A DNA stretch of 64,000 nt, from positions 4,601,858 through 4,665,857 of the forward strand of contig OZ025214.1 in NCBI GenBank assembly GCA_964019055.1. Reading direction: 5' to 3'. The notes under the pieces were generated by a model, which was given only the letters and a program-made list of their open reading frames with translations, made no database searches and had not been told where the DNA came from. The DNA is from Anthopleura xanthogrammica (lineage: Eukaryota; Cnidaria; Anthozoa; Actiniaria; Actiniidae). Below are positions 33,199 through 48,492 of this stretch, in pieces (position 1 is the first letter of the stretch; every line of letters starts with the position of its first letter). The translations under genes and the position numbers were made by a program.

Positions 33199-33570
33199 GA
33201 ATAATAATAATAATAATAACTTTATTATTTATAAAGCGCCTTTCCTGGTGCTCAAAGCGCTGAATTACAAAATTATAATCAAACAACTAAAACCTATTAT
33301 ACTAAAAAAAATATACTATATTTATATCACTTTCTCTAGTAAAATCTATACTTAATTAAAATAAGCTAACCTGAATAAGTACGTCTTAAGCTGTTTCTTA
33401 AAAATATCAACAGACTGACTATTCCTAATGTTAATAGGAAGTGAATTCCAAATTTGTGGAGCATTAATTGAGAATAATGATGAAAAAACAATGATAAATA
33501 AAATACAACTTTGTTCTTTTTCCTTGCAGTAAGTCCATAACCTGAACTAATGGATCGACAAAACAAAACC
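33199..33570 (-). mobile_element. 5'-truncated non-LTR retrotransposon 3' end (minus strand)
   Basis: Minus-strand frame at about 33380-33480 reads APQIWNSLPINIRNSQSVD then I-F-K-K-Q-L-K-T-Y-L-F, the typical last segment of CR1/L2-like ORF2. The 3' UTR holds paired GCGCTTTGAGCA and AAAGGCGCTTTATAAA, and ends in (TTA)n (AATAAT on the + strand at 33200). Upstream of the motif the frame is broken. Confidence 0.78.
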
Positions 33571-33655
33571 GACCTCCACTATTGAATATGTATGGTATGA
33601 GTACATTTAAAACGGAACCGAAATTATCTGCATGCATTTAGCTTCTTTTCATTAA

Positions 33656-33843
33656 CAGGGCCGTAGCAGGGGGAGGGGCCTTGAGGGGCCGGCCCCCCAA
33701 TAATTTCAGCTGTACTGTATATTGAACACTGAAAATTTTAGGTCTGTTACTAATACATAGGGCATTTTAGAATATAGCACCCAAAATACTTTTGACCTAA
33801 CCCCCCCCCCCCCCTCCAATATTTTGGCCTTGCTACGGCCCTG
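33656..33843. mobile_element. hAT-like MITE, 188 bp
   Basis: Terminal inverted repeats CAGGGCCGTAGCA and TGCTACGGCCCTG are perfect over 13 bases. CAGGG(G/A)C tips are usual for hAT elements. The right part holds a run of 14 C. No 8-bp target duplication is obvious. Confidence 0.8.
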
Positions 33844-35117
33844 GTTAACAGTATATACTAGGTGTGTTTTTGCATAATGGATGTCATTCTAGGAGGGAAG
33901 TGGGCCCGGAAATATAACCTGAAAGCTGAAGAATTAAAGCAACCCTTTATATGCCATATAACCTATTGAAAGACAACATCAAACAGTGAAAACGCTGTTG
34001 TTGATTCTAATTTGTAGGTTAATATTTAAAAGCTTAATTTTCTATTCCTAAATTTGTATTTTGCTACTTGAATGCGACAAAAGTTAGTATAAAAGCTATT
34101 CCATGGTCTCATCATGTCACTTCTTAAAGAATCTGTGACCTTAAAGAGGGTTTCCACTCATCTGGAAAAAATAAAATTCCCTGACATTCCCTGACCAAAA
34201 ACCATTTTTCAATGACTACACTGTACACTTATTTTACAAGGGTAGTTCGAGCACAGGAGCTCCAACTAAGAATTCCGAATTTAAAACCATTTTGTGAAGG
34301 CTGACAAACATTCTTTCACTGAGGTTTGGGTAATTTGCAAAAATTCCCTGACCAAAATCAAAATTCCCTGACCTTGAAAAAAATTCACTGGCTTTTCCCT
34401 GACCATGGGAACCCTGTTAAATATTCATGGTTTCGACTCCCCTTAGTTACCGTTGCTATGTCTCACAAGCTTAACAAATTAGCTGCAACAAACTTCTGAT
34501 CAGCCTGATCACGAAAAAAATTGATTATAATTGGCCTCGTAATCTTTGTAATACTCTTTAAAACAGATACTGTGGAGCTGTTTGTGGGACAAGATTGGCT
34601 AACTGTTGTCTAAATCGGAGCCATGAATGGCAACTTGTACAAAAAAGTTGCGATATTTACTATTTACTGCATGCTTTAGTTTTTTCTAATCTAAAAAAAA
34701 AAAACTATTGGGTTTTATATTACTATTACTACTATTATTATTATTATCATTATTATTATATACTTTTACTACTACTATTACTAATAGAACATCAAGAAGT
34801 AAGTCATAAGGTATAACCAGTGTTCTTTTTTTCTGAATGGGCGATCGATCGTATGATTGGCTAACAAAAACAATCTTTATCATTGGCTGATGATCTTTGA
34901 GTGCAAACACTATATCTATGCATATGCCCATTTAGCAGTAATTTGTGCTAAATAGCACTGAGTAAACAGTAGAACACAATGTACATTGCGTTATTTTATA
35001 CTGTTTAGTGCAAAATATATTTAATACTGAATTTTTTCTCGGGATTTTTCCCGAGAAAAATTTGCATGAAGAAACAAAATCGCATCATCTAATAAAATTA
35101 GTTTCATAGATTAAGTT
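33844..35117. other. No confident gene
   Basis: AT-rich. Holds repeated phrases ATTCCCTGACC around 34175-34405 and a (TTA)n run near 34720-34790. A possible last exon of the discoidin gene is at about 34567-34613 (frame D-T-V-E-L-F-V-G-Q-D-W, stop); support is only an acceptor and a compatible phase. Confidence 0.4.
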
Positions 35118-35259
35118 CAGGGACGGATCCAGGTTTTTTTAAACAGGAGGTTGTATGATGATAATGAAAGAGAAAATAACACCTAATTCTATTTAGCCAT
35201 CATTCTCTCACTGTCAGCCAGCTGTAACCCCCACAACCCTCCCCCTGGATCCACCCCTG
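35118..35259. mobile_element. hAT-like MITE, 142 bp
   Basis: Left CAGGGACGGATCCAGG and right CCTGGATCCACCCCTG form imperfect terminal inverted repeats. CTAGCGGATCCAGG near 36060 looks like a second, one-ended copy. Confidence 0.78.
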
Positions 35260-36190
35260 AAGTGTGAGCATTCTACACGATAATATAACGATATTAATGC
35301 ATGAACACTGTTATCACGTGACAATTTCTGTGCTCTAATCAAGAAAGCAAAACAAAATGCACAAATAAAATATTAAAATCACAAAAACCCGACTCAGTAA
35401 TAATGTATGAATCCAGGTATTATAACTTTGCCAAAACCATAATGTCACGTCCATGCACTATTCAGTATAGCCGTGGCATTGCATATCAAATGAATTTGCT
35501 GATCAAACTCTAAGACGCCCAATATTAGCTTTCCATCAAGCATGATACCTACAAGATAATAGACCGAGTCGGCATATAAAGTCCAAATGGCGCCGGATTA
35601 GGCTTTTGGTTGACTATTTTAATTGCGGTCTTATTGGCTTTAAGAAAATACCAAAAATACACAAAGGAAAAAAGTACCGTCCCTGTCCGGACCAAACAAG
35701 GTTAATCAACAAACTCTTTATCATCATAACCATGGTTTTAAAAAAAGAGAAATTTCAAGCCGGATTAAGTGCTTTTCGGCCTTGTGGTTGCGGAATCTTT
35801 CTGGCTATCAGTTGCTTAATTGTCCGGACTTTGAAGAACCATGTTTTTATAGATTCTTCTCTTTGTCCGACAAGACGTGAGGTACATGGACGTAATCAGC
35901 TTACCTGTGTGCAAACATCACTGAACCGACAAATAAATTACCTTTATTGCTTTGCTATTGAAAAGCGAAGATCTATTTGGACCAATTAGAATTATTTTGG
36001 ATATGACCAATCACAGGTACTATTCTCGATAATACAAGTTAATCGACACAGACACGTACACTAGCGGATCCAGGAATTAAAAAAGAGGGGTTCCAAATTT
36101 ATTCTACTGAGCGTAAAAAACTTGAATGGATTCACGAGAGGGGGGATCCCCCGGGGGTCCCCGGCCTTAAACTGGTTTCTCTTTTGTCAA
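35260..36190. other. No confident gene
   Basis: A 127-codon frame at 35606-35989 starts at a non-ATG or weak site, shows no domain and has no splice support; I do not call it. GC-rich GGGGGGATCCCCCGGGGGTC palindrome near 36140, next to the partial hAT-like tip. Confidence 0.4.
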
Positions 36191-36191
36191 T

Positions 36192-36860
36192 TGCGAAGGC
36201 GGGTGAACACACTATGGAATATTCCCTGACGCAAAAAAGGCGCAGTTTTTATCTGCCACTTTAGTATATATACCAGGTGATTTGAAACTGATCTATCTGC
36301 GCGAGTCGTGCACTGTTTGCCGGTCACAGAAATGCGAAGGAGGGTGAACACACTATGGAATATTCCCTGACGCAACAAAGGCGCAGTTTCTATCTGCCGC
36401 TTTAGTATATATACCAGGTGATTTGAAACTGATCTATGCGCGCGAGTCGTGCACTGTTTGCCGGTCACAGCAATGCGAAGGAGGGTGAACACACTATCCA
36501 ATCATCCCTGACGCAAAAAGGCACAGTTCGTGTCTGCTGCTTTAGTACATACCAGGTGAGTTTGAATCATCTAGGCGAGTCGTGCACTGTTTGTCGCAGC
36601 AAAAATTTAAAAAGTAATTTCTATTATCTCTTGTCAAAATAAAATATTTTCCACCAACAACGACGAAATATACTATTTCTAAAACATATTTGGTGAATTT
36701 TTTCACTGATGAGTTCTACTTTATATATTTAAGTAGAGTAAAAGCTTTTGTTTATCGAGCCGAAGACCTGGAACTAGGATATTTTGAGATACGAACAATG
36801 TTGGCTGGTTGGCAAATTCGTTTGAGCTGAGAGAAGTCGGAAATCACCGGCCTAGATGGC
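36192..36860 (+). repeat. 141-bp tandem repeat within a dispersed repeat (copy 1)
   Basis: Near-exact copies start at 36192, 36333 and 36474 (TGCGAAGG, GGGTGAACACACTATGGA, then CGAGTCGTGCACTGTTTG). 141 is 47 codons, hence open frames. The last copy continues into ATTATCTCTTGTCAAAAT, CGAGCCGAAGACCTGGAACT and a TTGGCTGG tail, which recur at 50930-51190. Confidence 0.9.
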
Positions 36861-38075
36861 TGTCATATAATGGCAAATTAAACAAAGTATTATCTATCTG
36901 TCTGAACACAATATTGAGTGGGATAATCTACGGCGTTAAATTGGCATAAGAGGATTATTACTAATATAGGATTGGTGCACTATCAATGGCTATCGAAAAG
37001 TTCAAAAATTCATTTCAAAATAACGCAATAAACAGTAGATAATTGAATTAGTTAGAGATGATTGTGAAAACAATTTCAAATGAATGAACAATTCTACTCG
37101 GTGAAATAGTGTATTAACGTGATGATATCAGGATGTCCTGGTCTTAGTGCCACGATTATACTATGAAAGTAGGGTGACCCTACAGCTAGGCATTGCTCTC
37201 TGTTTTTCTTTCCTTCTTTTTTCTTTCTTTCGTTTTTTTTTTTTTTTTTTTTTTGTGTGTCTACTACGCCCAATAAAAGAACAATACTTGCCCACAGCAC
37301 TAGGACTGCGCTACTTTCATGTACAAAAGGCCTTAGAATAGAAAAGACAGAGATAAAAGGTAACGCCTTGATAAGTCTCAAGAAAGAAATCTGAAAAGTG
37401 TAACAAAAGCTAATAAGGACTATGCAACGGAATTTGGCTAAAGACCAACACGTGTTACCTCACAAAACTGAAAAGTGCAATAAAAGCTAATAAGGACTAC
37501 ACCAAGAAATTTGCCTGAAGACCAACACATGTGTTAGCTACCAAGAAAACCTACACAACGGTCGAATAGCATGATTGGATGCTTGTGTATTCGTTTTTCA
37601 TTGCTCACTAAAAGAATATGGTCATTCCTAATGAGGTATTGCATATGAATTTAACTTGAACTATATCTACGTTCAAACCAGACCTTGATTCCCAGCATCC
37701 GTGTGGTATGTGAGTAGAGTTGCTTCTCTGCTTCGAGGTTTTTTTTTCCGGGTTCTCCGGTTTCCTTCCTCCGTAAAAAAATATCAACTTCTAAATTCAA
37801 ATCGAAGTTCAGTGGACGGAAATAGAGCCATTCCTTAGAACCACTAGCTGTTAAATCCCATTACTATTTATTATCATCATTAATAAAACCTCTATTGCCC
37901 CAATATCTTGTGATCATTGTAGGTTTTTTGAGAACCATGGTTACCTCTTTACTCTAGCTCTCCCTTGATAAAAATAGCTCAACAATCTTTCTTTTCGACC
38001 CTTTATACTTTATTCGTTAACTTCTTGTCTATACTCATATACTCTTGATCCACTTATTACTTATTAAAGCTTCTT
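36861..38075. other. No gene; small repeats
   Basis: Holds a poly-T run near 37232-37253, a two-copy repeat of about 95 bases at 37390-37545 (AAAGCTAATAAGGACTA), and a SINE-body piece at 37738-37785 (CCGGGTTCTCCGGTTTCCTT) on the + strand. Confidence 0.6.
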
Positions 38076-38170
38076 TAGCACAGTAGGCTAGTGGTTATGC
38101 GATACCCGCAAAATTGTATTGTATACCGCATTGGCGTCATGCACGAAGGCCAGGATTACAGTTACTCCAG
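38076..38170 (+). repeat. Decayed tRNA-like sequence
   Basis: TAGGCTAGTGGTTATGCG matches the D-arm and A box of a tRNA, but no good B box follows and the arms do not close. Probably a SINE or tRNA pseudogene. Confidence 0.4.
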
Positions 38171-38734
38171 TCTTAAGAAAATGGCACGACTTTGTTTCCT
38201 TTTCTTAGCCTTAAAAAAATGGTGTAAAACAAAGCCGTAGACCTTGAATTCTAGATCTTTGACCGCAAATGATTGTCGGGGAGATTGTGACACTACAGCC
38301 CCATAAGCCTATGCGGTACGAGTTCTTTGCCGGCCTTTCTTTCAATTTCAGGCTAAGAAGGGAGCTTTAGTCAAGCCAGTATAAATATAGGTTTCTAAAA
38401 AAACAGGCAAGTCCAACATCTTCGTAATTATCCTTCGTATTTAAAAAAAATGGATTATTTTATTATAGCGTGAGAAATCCTATCAAAACCTCTCGAGAAA
38501 AGCGGAAACATTTTCCGCTGTTTTATCTTCACCAAGTATTCCTTACGGTTTCTTAGATATGAATATATTTTTAAAGTGGTCCCCAGAAAGTAATTATACC
38601 GAATGAAAATTCTTAGAAAGTGGAAAAAAATCTGCCAACTAAGTGCGTCTATTTGGATGATATATGACACAACGCTATGGCACTCATTATCGAAATAGGT
38701 GTGCATTAGTGTCTAGCTCCAAGGCGAATAAATA

Positions 38735-39284
38735 TGTATATACACCTATTCCAATAAATGTTGTCGCAGCCGAAAGCAACAAGCAACAAGCAACAAGCAA
38801 CAAGCAACAAGCAACAAGCAACAAGCAACAAGCAACAAGCAACAAGCAACAAGCAACAAGCCACAAGCCACAAGCCACAAGCAACAAGCAACAAACAACA
38901 AACAACAAACAACAAACCACAAACCACAAGCAACAAGCAACAAGCAACAAGCAACAAGCAACAAGCAACAAGCAACAAGCAACAAGCAACAAGCAACAAG
39001 CAACAAGCAACAAGCAACAAGCAACAAGCAACAAGCAACAAGCAACAAGCAACAAGCAACAAGCAACAAGCAACAAGCAACAAGCAACAAGCAACAAGCA
39101 ACAAGCAACAAGCAACAATACTTTAATAAGCTGAAGATTCGGGACAACACTTAAGAAACGAAACAGTTGCAGCCTACCATTACAACGCGTCTAAATAAGG
39201 AGTAAAATAGAGATATTCTTTGCCATCTTGTGCTGTTGCTTGTTGCTTTCAGCTGCTACAACGTTTTTTGAAATAGGTGTATAT
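38735..39284. mobile_element. Foldback element whose centre is a heptamer array
   Basis: Left arm (38735-38787, ATATACACCTATTCCAATAA through GCAGCCGAAAGCAACAAGC) is matched in inverse by 39234-39284 (GCTTGTTGCTTTC, AGCTGC, ACAACG, GAAATAGGTGTATAT). The heptamer array lies between the arms and begins within the left one. Confidence 0.78.
38772..39117 (+). repeat. (CAACAAG)n heptamer array, about 49 units
   Basis: AAGCAAC repeated with little change, except for a patch of AAGCCAC, AAACAAC and AAACCAC variants at 38862-38930. Seven-base units leave open frames in several phases (S-N-K-Q-Q-A-T); these are artefacts. Confidence 0.97.
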
Positions 39285-40340
39285 GCTCGAATCAACAAAC
39301 GTTGTAGTTTACATTTATACAAATACACAAATACCTAATGAGGTGAAAATCATGAAAAATGCTTAATAATTTTTTATCTAATGATATTTACTACAAAATA
39401 TTTTTCCATGCAAGACTTGTTATCCATAAAGGATATGATGTGAGTCTAAAAGATATTATTAAAGATATATGAGAGATACATTTTAAAATACCAAATGAAT
39501 ATCATTTATTAATATCCGATACCCTAGAACAATGTTATAGACGCAAAGCAAAGAAATGTTTTGATAAATTACAATAGCAACACGGTTATATTTTAGTAAT
39601 TTTTAAAATTTTCGTTTCATATTTTTATATCTGTATGAATGTATACGGATTTTTGGACCATTTTACATGCTTTTTTCGGATGTCATTTTTTTTTTGGCGG
39701 TTTTGTGGTTTCAAAACATTTTGATATTTTTTCCGGTTTCCTTTGTGGAATCTCATTTCAGCGGTTTTTTCCCTGCGCATTTACGTTTTTTAGCACCCCC
39801 CAAGTCTCCCACCTACAACGTTTCTTCAAACAAATGTATATACAAATATATATATGTACATATCGAATTATCACAAAACGTCTTCATAGGGCTAAAGTTT
39901 GAGGTTACCCTTCAACTTTTTAATGTTTTAACTACATATTTTTAGTTTGAGATATATATGTACATAAATGGATCTTGTTCTCATTAAAATGTAGAGTTTC
40001 AATTGCTTTTACATAAAGGCCAGCTTTTATCACCAGATATTAGGGGCCTCCTTGAAGCAGACATACTTATATATCAAGTGTCAGGTTTTCACTTGCTCCT
40101 TGTACACCACTAATGACCAACTTGTTCCGTTTTTCAAATGTATATTAGAATATGGATATTATCAACAGAACGAAAAAATAGCCTGAAATGATTGAAAAGT
40201 TTTGAAGTCGATGGGAATTATACAGTATGAAGAAGATACAATATATAATATCCATTATATCATCTTTGATCTTAGTTTCTGTTTTCTAGAGACGTATATA
40301 TAGTTTCAATGTTGGTCTAGAAACAGTTTGACCAACGGTT
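39285..40340. other. 3' flank of the GPCR; no other gene
   Basis: AT-rich. No canonical AATAAA on the minus strand immediately past the GPCR stop. CTACAACGTTTCTTC near 39813 resembles the right arm of the foldback element at 38.7-39.3 kb. Confidence 0.5.
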
Positions 40341-41405
40341 TCAAAGCTTAAAGGAGTTTTCTTGATGGTATATGGTATCCTTCAGGGTCTTTCTTTCTGG
40401 ACTTCGTGAATGGGTCGACCTTAAAAATCTAAATGATCCTGCCTGGCCGTGCTTACCGCGGAAAAAGTTCCGTATATCTGTGCGAAAACCCTTGCTTATC
40501 GCTCCATACATGATGGGGTTGAGACAAGAATTAGTGATGGTGAGAAGCCTCGTGAATTCGTAAGCCAGCCTCATAATATCTGAATTAAGATAGTTCCTTT
40601 GAAAAGTGATCATAAGAACGCAGATTTGATGAGGTAGAATACAGATAGTGTAGATTGTTACCAACCCTGTTAAAACTTGTGTGGTCTTTCGGTTCTGCCG
40701 CTCTCTCAAAGTCATCGTGGATTCTTGAAACAAGCCATGTTTGGAGTTTCGTTTATGAGTTCGTTCCAAATGAATTGAAATTCGGACATAACAGAAGCTG
40801 AGTGCAATAGCTGGGATGACGAACTCAGGCGTAAAGACACCAAAAAAGTAGGTCATCTCGAACTGATACGGTCCTTTCCAGAAGCTAAGATCGATAACAC
40901 ACTCACGACGAGGGTCTAGTTTGAGTGCGAATACGTATGGAAGCTGTAAGACCGCGGAGAAGAGCCAGATGACGGTGATCATGATCATGGCGTCTCGTCT
41001 GGAGAGCCTCTGCTTCAGGGAGTGAACGATAGCTTTATACCGATCGACACCAATGGCGGCCAGGGTCAAGCCAGATACCATGACCGAAAACTTATTGAGA
41101 CAATTGATGAACTTACACATAAACGCGCCAAAAGGCCACACGTAGTCGTTTTCCAGATAAGCCAAGTCAAAGGGAAGATAGAGTAACAAGGCCATCAAGT
41201 CTGAGATGGCAAGGTTGAGAATAAAGTAGCCATTGGCTGTCGAGTTCTTACTTTTCCTGAGGATGAGAGCACTGACGATGGAGTTGCCCACCACTCCGAT
41301 AGCAAATATGACCGGGTATAAGACAAGTCTCGTATACCGGACAGCTAATTGCCCCGGTGGTGGAAGAGGAGGAACAGGAGATGAAGCATTAGCAGAGACA
41401 TTCAT
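40341..41405 (-). CDS. Intronless class A (rhodopsin-like) GPCR, neuropeptide-receptor type
   Basis: 354 residues, complete from ATG to stop. Seven hydrophobic segments at about 27-50, 60-82, 97-119, 139-160, 190-210, 243-266 and 280-303. Key residues: N41 in TM1, D69 in L-A-I-S-D (TM2), C97 at the top of TM3, D-R-Y at 121-123, W147 (TM4), C169 in the second extracellular loop (likely disulfide with C97), P198 (TM5), C-I-L-P at 255-258 (TM6, in place of C-W-x-P) and N-P-I-M-Y at 296-300 (TM7). Two N-glycosylation sites at N2 and N6; a basic Ser-rich tail of about 45 residues. It should signal through G proteins at the plasma membrane. Overall form suggests a peptide receptor, but the ligand is unknown. 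Missing introns are common for cnidarian GPCRs. Transcribed towards the discoidin gene. The start is chosen as the first Met before a short glycosylated N-terminus, with a purine at -3. Confidence 0.96.
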   Translation of the reverse strand: MNVSANASSPVPPLPPPGQLAVRYTRLVLYPVIFAIGVVGNSIVSALILRKSKNSTANGYFILNLAISDLMALLLYLPFDLAYLENDYVWPFGAFMCKFINCLNKFSVMVSGLTLAAIGVDRYKAIVHSLKQRLSRRDAMIMITVIWLFSAVLQLPYVFALKLDPRRECVIDLSFWKGPYQFEMTYFFGVFTPEFVIPAIALSFCYVRISIHLERTHKRNSKHGLFQESTMTLRERQNRKTTQVLTGLVTIYTICILPHQICVLMITFQRNYLNSDIMRLAYEFTRLLTITNSCLNPIMYGAISKGFRTDIRNFFRGKHGQAGSFRFLRSTHSRSPERKTLKDTIYHQENSFKL

Positions 41406-41506
41406 GTCTGACTTTCAATGGACACTTGTCGTTCACCTGAAGAAGATATATGAATAAATGATCACGAGTGTGAAGGCTTTTAATTCTCAGGCATTACCTG
41501 CAGAGA

Positions 41507-41514
41507 TGACGTCA
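41507..41514. promoter_or_regulatory. CRE-like TGACGTCA palindrome upstream of the GPCR
   Basis: A perfect 8-bp CREB/ATF-type site about 100 bases upstream of the GPCR start codon. The position would suit a promoter-proximal element. The same motif is over-represented in the window, so the regulatory role is inference. Confidence 0.45.
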
Positions 41515-46149
<4,635 letters not shown>

Positions 46150-46150
<1 letters not shown>

Positions 46151-46265
46151 ACCATCATTACATTTCCACTACTATTTCTATTATTATTAATATATTATTA
46201 TTGTTATTATTAATATTACTATTTAATATTATTAAATTATTGTTCTGGTTATACTTATAATATTA
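46150..46265. repeat. (TTA/ATT)n-rich tract
   Basis: Imperfect TTATTA and ATTATT triplets over about 110 bases. Confidence 0.8.
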
Positions 46266-48147
46266 CTTGACATCGCACATTTGTTCCAGTAGCAGGCTCT
46301 CACCGAGGGAGGCTCACGATCATTTTCTTCGGTAAATATTTTTCTTCCTTCATATCCTATCTTCAAAACAAGATTTCAGGTTGGTCTACGTAATTAACAA
46401 ACAAGTACTTCCAGGTTTCAGTTGGTGAAACATCTTTGACAAGCTACCCAAACAAAGATGATTTTGACGGGTCAGATCACAAAGCAAAGCACACATTTCT
46501 TGCAAAATTGTACAGTTTGTTTGAATTGACTTCCAAGAACAAATTAAATAAACTACGTAGTAACCTCAAAATTCCAAACCTAAGTTTTCAACTGTGTATT
46601 TTTTTCAAAATGGACAGTCAGAAGATGACATTTAACCCCCCTAATGCATTGTAATGTAAATATCCACTTCAAAGGGATTCTAGTTTGGAAAACAAACGTA
46701 AGTGTATTCAATCCCGGCTCTCGAAACGACAAACGAAAAAATAATGAAACTAATAAATGAAGTTTGGAACTGATCTCACGGATTACGGAATAGTTCGAAG
46801 AAGTTCAAAATTGAAGAGCTGAAGGAATTCTTATAGAAATTACCAGAAACTTATACAATGCAGAAATCGTATAGTATTAGGAAGTATAAAAGGTTGAACC
46901 AATAAATACAGCAAGAAAGATCTGGCATACGGTAAGATAATTTTTGTTTTATTTGATACTATCGCAACATCCGATTTCGCCCATTTTGCCATGATCTTCG
47001 CGTAAATACTACATCACGTAGATAACCATTTTGGCATTAGTTTTATATTTCTAGAAAAATCTCGGTTGGAAAAAAAGAATGCGAAATCCTCTGGCTCACG
47101 TCTATCTATTGAGGCTGTGCTCTCTTTCAAACTTATCCTTATTATATATATGTACTATAATGTAAAATATTACTGCATGATTAGAGTGCTAAGATCCTCA
47201 ACAAGTACCTCAACTTTCTTTCAATTCTTAATTTGTTGCATTGGATTAGATAGTGATCTTTATCATACGATATGATTTACATGCCGTGGGCATTCTTCCA
47301 GTCTACAGAATGCTAGACTGCATGAGATTTTTCTATACATTTGCCCCTACTGTTTCTCAATATCCGTTAAACTTCTCAGTAAAATATTTGCTGTACTGTG
47401 CGTCTGGAAATTTTACTGCAGAAACGCCCTTAAAAGTTATCTCTGACTGATTACATTCTTTTCAAGAAAATATTAGTTAAAATCGTGATGTTTTGTTTTG
47501 ACATATGGACTTGCTACTTGACTAGACACTTATGCTGGCTTTACCACAACAGAAAATATATGAAAAATCTAGAAAACCTTATTTGTAAGGCCGGAGAAGA
47601 GAACGTTTCTATTTCAAAGTGTACGCAAACTTGACGAGCAACAAAACTAAAAATGAAAGGTTTCGAGATGTTTGTCTGTAAAAAAAGAATTTAAACAGGA
47701 AAATAATTAGTTTTTTTTTCAAAATTGATTCAAAATATTTTTCTTATCCGAAGCTCTTGTTCTGGCTTCGTGACCCGTAGAGCTTATTGGGTTTGAATAA
47801 GCACTCAACCCGGTCAGAAACAGATATGGTATTGTTATTTGTAATACGCTAGACTTATAGCAGTTTTCAATATTACACAAACTCGGTAGATGCTAGTTTT
47901 CTCTTCTTTTTCCTTCTTTTTCTTCTTTTCCTTACCATCAATCAAAAATGATAAGTGGATACTCATCATATTTTTAACTGGCGCCAGTGAAAAACAAATT
48001 TCAACAGGCAGCTTGTGATAATATTGGAAATTGCTCATAATCTATCATTTCATAAAATGGCTAAGCAACCGTGTAACCACCAGTGAAGAAAAAAAAAGAC
48101 TTATAATTCCATGATACACAGAGGGTAGAGAATTGGCTACTTCATCA
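46266..48147. other. No confident gene
   Basis: A GC-richer 42-base patch at 46290-46331 is flanked by TTGTTCCAG and GTAAAT and could be a small exon, but it has a stop in one frame and no partner exon; left uncalled. The rest is AT-rich. Confidence 0.45.
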
Positions 48148-48492
48148 CCCTGCGAGCAGAGGTTATTTTTCTTCGCCTTCGTAAGTCTGCCGCTCAGACC
48201 TAAAGCCAGAATGGAGGGCAGAAAAATACCTCTGCAAGCAGGGTAGTCTTTATACCCTGTGAGTAGAGGTTATTTTTCTTCGCCTTCGTAGGTCTGCCGC
48301 TCAGACCTAAAGCCAGAATGGAGGGCAGAAAAATACCTCTGCAAGCAGGGTAGTCTTTATACCCTGTGAGTAGAGGTTATTTTTCTTCGCCTTCGTAGGT
48401 CTGCCGCTCAGACCTAAAGCCAGAATGGAGGGCAGAAAAAGACCTCTGCAAGCAGGATAGTACTTTATACCCTGCGAGCAGAGGTTATTTTT
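48148..48492. mobile_element. Foldback element amplified in tandem (three copies, 107-bp period)
   Basis: Copies start at 48148, 48255 and 48362, and a fourth end lies at 48470. Each begins CCCTGCGAGCAGAGGTTATT and ends with the inverse form (AATACCTCTGCAAGCAGGG). The inner part holds TCTGCCGCTCAGA, itself palindromic. Neighbouring copies share their ends, separated by TAGTCTTTATA. Confidence 0.88.

Noticed and set aside
35606..35989. 127-codon frame on the + strand
   Set aside because: No recognisable domain, poor start context, AT-rich codons and no splice signals.
38664..39150. S-N-K-Q-Q-A-T and L-L-V-A-C-C-L repeat proteins
   Set aside because: Heptamer repeat read in several phases on both strands. 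No start context, splice sites or non-repeat domain.
46290..46331. 42-base GC-rich patch with splice-like ends
   Set aside because: Stop in one frame and no neighbouring exon to join; kept only as a note.
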